Part shown: piece after piece, positions 1-5,500 of the stretch
Numbering within the stretch: position 1 is the first letter of the stretch
Layout: every line of letters starts with the position of its first letter
Assembly: GCA_964496595.1 (NCBI GenBank)
Contig: CAZCAI010000179.1
Location: 1-8,560, forward strand
DNA length: 8,560 nucleotides
Source of the DNA: JAAAOZ01 sp964496595
Lineage (GTDB): Bacteria; Chloroflexota; Anaerolineae; B4-G1; SLSP01
Direction of reading: 5' to 3'
Notes under the pieces: model-generated
Seen by the model: only the letters and a program-made list of their open reading frames with translations
What the model was told of the DNA's origin: nothing
Database searches by the model: none
Translations under genes and position numbers: made by a program

Positions 1-60
1 CTTTGATGTTTTGTTGTTTTGTTGCTTTGATGTTTTGTTGTTTTGTTGCTTTGATATTTC
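1..60. repeat. Nested T/G-rich tandem repeat (24-bp period made of 8-bp units)
   Basis: Positions 1-24 and 25-48 are identical, and a partial third copy starts at 49. Each 24-bp unit is three 8-mers: CTTTGATG followed by two copies of TTTTGTTG. The + strand is almost free of A and C, in sharp contrast to the GC-rich genes beside it. The repeat reaches the left window edge, so its full copy number is not known. It ends just before the ribosome binding site of the aminotransferase gene. It is seen directly; any role, such as a spacer, a slippage-prone tract or part of a promoter, is unproven. Confidence 0.9.
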
Positions 61-63
61 TAT

Positions 64-70
64 AAGGAGA
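64..70 (+). promoter_or_regulatory. Ribosome binding site of the aminotransferase gene
   Basis: AAGGAGA lies five bases upstream of the GTG at 76 and decides the start. The nearby ATG at 74-76 is immediately followed by TGA, so it cannot start the gene. GTG at 76-78 is the usable start codon in the correct frame. Confidence 0.85.
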
Positions 71-75
71 CCAAT

Positions 76-1242
76 GTGATTCGATTATCAGATCGTACCC
101 AGGCCCTCTCCCCCTCGGTGACGCTCACCATTTCCAGCCAGGCCAACGAGATGTTGGCGGCCGGCGTGGATGTGTGCAACTTTGGCGTCGGGGAGCCGGA
201 TTTCAACACGCCGGCGCATATTCGCGAGGCGGCGAAGGCCGCCTTGGACGCCGGGAAGACCAGGTACGCGCCCTCCGGCGGCGTGCGTCGCCTGCGCGAG
301 TTAATCGCGGAGAAGTTCCGCCGCGAGAACCACCTCCCTTACGCGCCGGAGCAGGTCATCGTCAGCACGGGCGGGAAACAAGCGCTGCTCAACGTGATGT
401 TAGCCATCCTCAGCCCCGGCGACGAAGCGCTCATCCCTGCACCCTACTGGGTGAGCTACCCGGAGATCGTCAAGCTGACGCGCGCCACGCCCGTCTACCT
501 CCCCACGACCGAGGCAACCGATTTCAAAATCACGCCCACGCAGCTCGAGGCCGCAATCACGGAGCGGACGCGCGCGCTTATCCTCAACTCGCCCTCTAAT
601 CCTACCGGCGCGATCTACACCGAGGCGGAGCTGGCCGCGCTGGCCGAGGTCATCGTCAAGCATCACATCGCCGTCGTCTCCGACGAGATCTACGAGAAGC
701 TCATCTACAACGGACAGGGCCATCGCAGCATCGGCAGCCTGAGCGACGACATCTTCGACCTGACCATCACGTGCAACGGATTCAGCAAAGCCTACGCCGC
801 GACCGGCTGGCGATTGGGCTACGCCGCCGGGCCGCACCACGTGATCAAAGCCGCCATCAACATCCAATCGCACACGACCTCCGGGGCCAACACCTTCGCG
901 CAATACGGAGCAATGGCCGCGCTCGAAGGCCCGCAGGAGGCCATCGACATGATGCGCGAGCAGTTCGCCCAGCGCCGCGATCTAATGCTGGCGCGCTTGC
1001 GAGAGATTCCCGGCCTGGTGTGTCCCGAACCCCAAGGCGCGTTCTACGTCTTCCCCAACATCAGCGCCACCGGCTTAGGTTCGATCACCTTCTGCAATCG
1101 CCTACTGCAAGAGGCCCATGTCGCCATCGTGCCGGGCGCCGCCTTCGGCGTGGATACCAACGTGCGCTTCTCCTATGCCACCGACCTCGCCACCATCGAG
1201 AAAGGCATGGCACGCGTCGCGAAGTTCGTGCAGGGGTTGTAG
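76..1242 (+). CDS. aspC: PLP-dependent aminotransferase, class I (aspartate aminotransferase type Ib)
   Basis: This is a complete 388-residue cytoplasmic transaminase of fold type I, the usual length for the family. It should move an amino group between an amino acid and a 2-oxo acid, most likely aspartate/oxaloacetate with glutamate/2-oxoglutarate. Visible family landmarks are GVGEPDFNTP (about 37-46), STGGKQAL (97-104), APYWVSYPE with cofactor-stacking Trp125, NSPSNPTG with Asn175, VSDEIYE with Asp203 and Tyr206, the Schiff-base Lys238 in NGFSKAYAATGWRLGY with Arg246, and Arg364 in NVRFSYAT for the substrate alpha-carboxylate. The sequence closely resembles Thermus/Bacillus-type AspAT, in which the lysine of GGKQ (Lys101 here) helps recognise acidic substrates. 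Some relatives also use prephenate, so the exact substrate is inferred. The start is GTG at 76, with a good ribosome binding site. No terminator is visible after the stop. Family assignment is very safe; the gene symbol is less so. Confidence 0.93.
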   Translation: MIRLSDRTQALSPSVTLTISSQANEMLAAGVDVCNFGVGEPDFNTPAHIREAAKAALDAGKTRYAPSGGVRRLRELIAEKFRRENHLPYAPEQVIVSTGGKQALLNVMLAILSPGDEALIPAPYWVSYPEIVKLTRATPVYLPTTEATDFKITPTQLEAAITERTRALILNSPSNPTGAIYTEAELAALAEVIVKHHIAVVSDEIYEKLIYNGQGHRSIGSLSDDIFDLTITCNGFSKAYAATGWRLGYAAGPHHVIKAAINIQSHTTSGANTFAQYGAMAALEGPQEAIDMMREQFAQRRDLMLARLREIPGLVCPEPQGAFYVFPNISATGLGSITFCNRLLQEAHVAIVPGAAFGVDTNVRFSYATDLATIEKGMARVAKFVQGL

Positions 1243-1294
1243 GCGGGCATTCATCAACGGACACCGCCACTCCAAAAAGTGAAACCCACCCACG

Positions 1295-1322
1295 TTGACA
1301 AAATCGCTACCCTGCGTATAAT
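1295..1322 (+). promoter_or_regulatory. Consensus sigma-70-type promoter of tRNA-Leu
   Basis: A perfect -35 box TTGACA (1295-1300) and a perfect -10 box TATAAT (1317-1322) are separated by 16 bp. The expected transcription start is near 1329, about 24 nt before the tRNA. The bases just after the -10 box (AGGGAG) are G-rich, as is common in stable-RNA promoters under growth-rate or stringent control. That regulatory point is inference. Confidence 0.88.
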
Positions 1323-1352
1323 AGGGAGCAGCTTAGGGACACACCTGAGTCA

Positions 1353-1435
1353 GCCCCAGTGGCGGAATTGGCATACGCGGCAGGTTGAGGGCCTGTGCCT
1401 TTAATGGCGTGGAGGTTCGACTCCTCTCTGGGGCA
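1353..1435 (+). tRNA. tRNA-Leu (anticodon GAG)
   Basis: A full class II cloverleaf can be drawn. The acceptor stem is GCCCCAG (1353-1359) with CTGGGGC (1428-1434), and A1435 is the discriminator. The D-arm starts GCGGAATTGGCATACGC (1362-1378). The anticodon stem is GCAGG/CCTGT (1380-1384/1392-1396), with loop TTGAGGG and anticodon GAG at 1387-1389, reading CUC and CUU leucine codons. The long variable arm GCC-TTTAAT-GGC (1397-1408) is typical of tRNA-Leu. The T-arm is GGAGG-TTCGACT-CCTCT (1411-1427). The 3' CCA is not encoded and must be added by a nucleotidyltransferase. The gene is flanked by its own promoter and terminator, so it is a single-gene transcription unit. Confidence 0.96.
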
Positions 1436-1449
1436 TTAAACAATAATTA

Positions 1450-1489
1450 GCGGCGGTCATCTTTTATCGAGATGACCGCCGCTTTTTTT
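1450..1489 (+). terminator. Rho-independent terminator of tRNA-Leu
   Basis: A perfect 12-bp stem, GCGGCGGTCATC (1450-1461) with GATGACCGCCGC (1471-1482), encloses a 9-nt loop and is followed by seven T (1483-1489). It begins 14 nt after the tRNA 3' end. The DUF433/PIN-like operon converges on it from the other side. In that direction the hairpin is followed only by a broken T-rich stretch, so it would be a weaker terminator there. Confidence 0.95.
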
Positions 1490-1528
1490 ATGGAAATTTC
1501 CCCTCAGTCACATTGTGACCAAAGAACC

Positions 1529-1936
1529 TCACGGAATAAATATCCGACCTGTTCCCAAATAACTGTCAAGCTCTATGACAATCTCAATCAGACGCTCAAC
1601 ACACCGCTCGCGGTATGCCCGTTCTGCCACTCGCTCCACATTGCCAATAGTGAGCACCGGCAGGGCTTCTATCGTGTTTTCATCACGAATGGTCTGTTCC
1701 AGGGAGTCTGCCTCATTCGAACTACGATTGTTCGTCAAAAGCAGCATGCAGTGCGTTTGCGCAAAGCGCCAAACGGTGCGATCATCACTGTTGGGCGCAA
1801 GTCCCACATCGGCAAACATCAACATCCGCACTGGACGTAAATCTTGCCATCCCCCCGCCACGAAGGTGTCCCAAAGTATGGTCGCCTGTCCCTCTATGTT
1901 GTAATCCACCAAGATGGTGGTGGTTGAGTTATACAC
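1529..1936 (-). CDS. PIN-like (DUF5615/Mut7-C-type) small protein, candidate toxin/nuclease
   Basis: With the GTG start at 1936 the product has 135 residues. I chose this start because the conserved-looking fold begins at once (TTTILVDYNIEG, residues 5-16). It also gives a compact GTGTATAA overlap with the stop of the upstream DUF433 gene, implying translational coupling. An in-frame ATG at 2026 would add 30 residues of unlikely sequence and a 98-bp overlap. No clear ribosome binding site precedes the GTG. PIN-like proteins of this type use clustered acidic residues to cut RNA; candidates here are Asp11, Asp43, Asp51 and Asp52. The usual TxDxD segment reads TNNRSS (68-73), so one expected acid is missing, though Glu75 and Asp77 follow. 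The C-terminus (GTGRIFIP) looks intact. The assignment rests on the N-terminal motif, size and DUF433 partner. It is a cytosolic protein; toxicity is not shown by sequence. Confidence 0.72.
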   Translation of the reverse strand: MYNSTTTILVDYNIEGQATILWDTFVAGGWQDLRPVRMLMFADVGLAPNSDDRTVWRFAQTHCMLLLTNNRSSNEADSLEQTIRDENTIEALPVLTIGNVERVAERAYRERCVERLIEIVIELDSYLGTGRIFIP

Positions 1937-2327
1937 GATAGTCTTGCGATGCGGATAGTTTTTCCCACACTGCTTGATGCTCTGGGCGGGGGGAACGCGC
2001 CGCAATCTCCGCGAAGCGCTCGGCATTCCGCTGCTGCCAATACTCGCGATTTTCCTCGGCTTGCTCCAAAATGCGCTGATACTCCGCCTCTACCTCTTCG
2101 CGATGTTGCTCAATATAGGCCAGCACATCTTCGGTTTGTTTGATGGTCAGCCGGAAATGATCACGGATCATCTCGACCGGTTTTTGCGCCTTGAGATAGT
2201 CCATAATTTGATAGAGCGTAATACGTGTCCCGGCAATCGTTAATCCCCGCTCCGTCCGTACGACCGTCGGCTGACCCAGGGCGGACTCGCTCATATCGGA
2301 TCGCTCTCTGTCCATTTTTTTGTCCAT
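1929..2327 (-). CDS. DUF433 domain protein, candidate antitoxin
   Basis: This is a 132-residue cytosolic protein. Residues about 21-84 match the DUF433 pattern: PTVVRTERGLTIAGTRITLYQIMDYLKAQ, then a second helical part with VEMIRDHFRLTIKQTEDVLAYIEQH. DUF433 proteins are small winged-helix-like proteins often encoded just before a PIN-like gene and are considered antitoxin candidates. Residues 76-112 form a highly charged, probably helical tail (REEVEAEYQRILEQAEENREYWQQR region) that could contact the partner; that is inference. The start is ATG at 2327, supported by GAGGTG seven bases upstream. In-frame ATGs at 2315 and 2294 are weaker choices. The gene is first in a two-gene operon and overlaps the PIN-like gene by 8 bp. 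As in many such modules, the protein may repress its own promoter, but I could not identify an operator. Confidence 0.82.
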   Translation of the reverse strand: MDKKMDRERSDMSESALGQPTVVRTERGLTIAGTRITLYQIMDYLKAQKPVEMIRDHFRLTIKQTEDVLAYIEQHREEVEAEYQRILEQAEENREYWQQRNAERFAEIAARSPRPEHQAVWEKLSASQDYRV

Positions 2328-2334
2328 TGTGACG

Positions 2335-2340
2335 CACCTC
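2335..2340 (-). promoter_or_regulatory. Ribosome binding site of the DUF433 gene
   Basis: GAGGTG on the minus strand lies seven bases before the ATG at 2327 and favours that start over the later in-frame ATGs. Confidence 0.75.
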
Positions 2341-2366
2341 GCTCATATACTCAACGTTCTACGTTT

Positions 2367-2395
2367 ATCATAAGCCCGTTGGGAGCAAGCGTCAA
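2367..2395 (-). promoter_or_regulatory. Sigma-70-type promoter of the DUF433/PIN-like operon
   Basis: On the minus strand, TTGACG (2395-2390) and TATGAT (2372-2367) are 17 bp apart, a near-consensus arrangement. Transcription would start near 2360, giving a leader of about 30 nt before the ATG at 2327. The first two bases of the -35 box fall inside one arm of the 16-bp inverted repeat described separately. Confidence 0.78.
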
Positions 2396-2493
2396 CCCTT
2401 GCGAAGGTTAGCGACAGATTCCGATTTCAGGATCAGTCGCGCTTGTCCAGGTTCACGCCGTTGGTGTTTCTCGCCGCAACCTTCGCAAGGGTT
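2394..2493. repeat. Perfect 16-bp inverted repeat with 68-nt spacer
   Basis: The left arm AACCCTTGCGAAGGTT (2394-2409) and right arm AACCTTCGCAAGGGTT (2478-2493) are exact reverse complements. The spacer 2410-2477 holds no gene that I can support. The unit fills most of the gap between the end of the macroglobulin gene (2507) and the DUF433 promoter. Neither side has a T-run, so it is not a standard Rho-independent terminator. No transposase and no obvious target-site duplication are visible. It could be a dispersed intergenic repeat, a small non-autonomous element, or a long-range hairpin at the 3' end of the macroglobulin transcript. Its presence is certain; its nature is not. Confidence 0.85.
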
Positions 2494-2506
2494 CGGCCCA
2501 ATGATC

Positions 2507-5500
2507 TCATTCCCCAATCGTCAACAGACGCCCGCCGCTGCGACCGAAGACCTCCGGGAAGTAGAATTCCTGCGCGACGGTGGGGATGACGTGGTAATCG
2601 CCGGGGAGGGTGGCGCGGAAGGTGTAGCTGTACTCGTAAGTACCCGCCGATAGATACTCAGCGAAGAGGACGACCTTCTCGTCGCGCAGTTCGCTGCGGC
2701 TGTACCAATGCCACCACCACCAATACCGGGAATCCTCGCGGCGGAGCGTGGGATCCATCGCCAACATGCTCGTGGTCGCCAGGCCGGTATCGATGGCCTC
2801 GCCGCCCGCCGGGAGCGGGTCCTCGACGACGACGTAATAGCGGTCGTGCGGCGTGACTAACGTCAGATCGACGCGGATGACGTCGCCCAGCTTGACCTCG
2901 CGCACTTCGGGGCAATCGATGCGCCGCTCGGCGTCACAGCTTGCCAAGGTGTAGCGCCGCTGCACGCTGAAGCCGCGATCCGCCGGCTCGACGTTCTCCA
3001 CCGGCTGATAGACCTCCAGATGCGCCGTGTAGTAGAGGCGACCGGGGCCGTCGCTGCGCGCAATCGTCAGCGCGTTCGCCATATCCGCCACCAACTCGCT
3101 GATGGGAACAACCTCGCGCACGCTCTCCCGGATGGTTTCGGGGGTCGCGGCGCCGGCGGCGATCTCCTCGTCGTTGAGATAGGCGGCGAAGTCATAGTCG
3201 GCGTCCAACTCGCCGGTGTGGACCATCCAATCGGTAAGCGCGATGAGCGCCCACGCGGTCTCCTGCGTCGTCTCCCAGATGCCCGTCTTGCGGGCGGTCA
3301 TCAGCCAGCGCACGATGTTAGGCACAAGTTCGTTGTCGGGATCTAATTTGGTGTAGGTGTCCAAGATGATGGCCGTCGAGCGCGTGTCGGTGTTCATCGC
3401 CCACCACGAGTAGTTGGATTCCTCCCAGTGCGCGCCGGTGGCGCTCAGGATGGCGGCGTTGTTCAGATCGGAGAGGAGCGTGTCGAGGCGGCTATCCGCC
3501 GGATCGGCCAGCCAGAGCGCCTGGGCCAGATAGGCCCGCGCGTAGTAGCTGAGTTTCTGCCGATTCTCGTAGAGATCGTCCAACTTGCCCGCCGGGGCTT
3601 GCTCGGCCTTGGCCAGGACGTAGAGCAACCACGCCTGGCGGTTCGCATCGCGGAAGTTGACGTAATCCTCGATGGTCTTGAGTTGCGATTGGAGATAGGC
3701 CAGCCCCTGCTGCAACACCTCCTGACGGACCTCCCAGCCAGATTCCTGCGTCTTGAGCAGCCCGAAGACCACGTAGGCGCTGACGTGCGCATTGCTCGAC
3801 CCCCCAGAGCGGGTAGAAGCCAGGGGGGTAGGCCACCAGCCCCAACCGCCGTCGGGGTTCTGCTGATTGTAGAGCTTCTTCAGCCCCTCATCGACCAGGG
3901 CGGGCAGCTTTTCCGCCAGATCTGGATTCTCCAGGCCCAGCGAGGTGAGCGCGCGGTAGGTGAGGATGTTGGGCAAGAAGCGGCTGACGGTCTGCTCGGT
4001 GCATTCGTACTCGAAGTGCTCCAGATAATCTAAGCCGTCCTGCATCCCGGCGGCCAGGCTGGGATCCATCTGAATGGTGAGGTTGCCCTGCCGTTCATCG
4101 TAGACCGGCGGTAGCGCAATCGCCTCCGTGCGCGAGCCGCCCTCGGTGATCTGCCCCGCCGTGCCGACGATGTCGGGCGTGGTGTAGCGCAGCACCAGGA
4201 GCGAGCCATCCGGCCCGGTGGTGAGGCGCGGCTTGCTGGCGTCGGCGTATTGCACCTCCCCTCCTGCATCAGGGGGGGATTGAGGGGGGGTAACCGCGCT
4301 GAAGATGAGTTGCGCCTCGGTCACGTCGTCCACGGTGGCCCACCAGGTGACCTTGCGCTCGCTGCGCGCGGGGATGGTCACGGTCTGGCGCGGCGGCGTG
4401 TCGGTGCTGATGCCGACGCCCTCCGCGCTGAGGCTGACCTCGACCTCCAACGATTCATCCGTGTTGTTGCTGACGTTGGCCGCAAGCTGGGCGCGATCCT
4501 CTACGACGAAGAAGCGCGGCGCGACGGGCCGCACGAGCAGCGGTTTGGTGGCGACCAGCTCCTCGGTCGCCTCGCCGACGGCGGTCTGCGCCGTCAGGCC
4601 GACGCCGCGCACGACCCAGGTGGTGAGGTTGTCGGGCAAGGTGAGAGTGAAGCGCGCCTTACCCTCCTCATCGGTGACGAGGCGCGGCTCCCAGTAGGCC
4701 GTATCCTGGAACTCCTCGCGAATCTCCACGCCCTCCGGCGGCGCGATGTTGGCCGCGCGATCCCCAGCCTCCATCGTTTTCTCGACGGTCTGGGTCGCCA
4801 TCGGCGCGGCCGACTGCATCTCCTCGGCCTCCTCGGCAACAGCGCCCTCAGCCATACCGAAAGCGCCCGCTTCCTGCCGCAACTCGACGCCCAGATCCTC
4901 CGCCACCTCCTCCAGATAGCGATTGACGGAGATGCTGAGGCCGCTGGCCGTGTTGATCTGCAACGTCCGCCGGGCATAGAAACCCTGCACGATGTCGTCG
5001 GTGCGGGGGCGCAGGCTGAGCACGGCCTTGTCCACCACATCCAGTGAAAGCTCAGCGCCGGCGGCTGGCTCACCGTCAGGCTCCCGCGCCGTGACGGTGT
5101 ACGTAACATCCTCGCCCGGCTGCGCTTGCTCGGATTCCGTCTCAAGCTCCACATTCAGCGTGACCGTGTCCAGCGTGACATCCAGCGGCAGCAGGCCCAT
5201 CTTGAAATCGGCCAGATGTGCGCCGTCCTCTCCTGCATCAGGGGGGGATTGAGGGGGGGCGCCCGCCCGCGCCCGCCCCTGGATCAGCACCACGGAGACG
5301 TAGATGTTGGGCGCGTCACCCTCGGTGATGGGCAGGCGGTAGATGTGGCTGTTGGTCTCCAGGCGGATGACCTCGTGGCGGCGGATGTCGGCGCGCTCGA
5401 TGGTGACCAGGGCGTAGTGCGGCGCCTCGAAGGGCGAGGGAATGAGGATCTCGGCGGTCTCGCCGACGTTGTAGGTGGTCTTGTCGCTGACCAACGTGAT

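Noticed and set aside
400..903. Minus-strand open frame opposite the aminotransferase
   Set aside because: It has no motif and an Asp/Gly/Arg/Val-rich composition, and it lies fully within a well-supported gene on the other strand.
1472..1840. Plus-strand open frame over the PIN-like gene
   Set aside because: It starts inside the terminator hairpin region and has no recognisable domain; the minus-strand frame fits a known type of module.
1937..2026. Extended N-terminus of the PIN-like protein from the ATG at 2026
   Set aside because: The extra residues (MPSASRRLRRVPP...) look like a shadow of the DUF433 gene. The GTG at 1936 gives the usual start of the fold and a compact gene overlap.
2410..2477. 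Possible small RNA or gene inside the inverted-repeat spacer
   Set aside because: No open frame with a start signal, no promoter and no strong internal hairpin were found.
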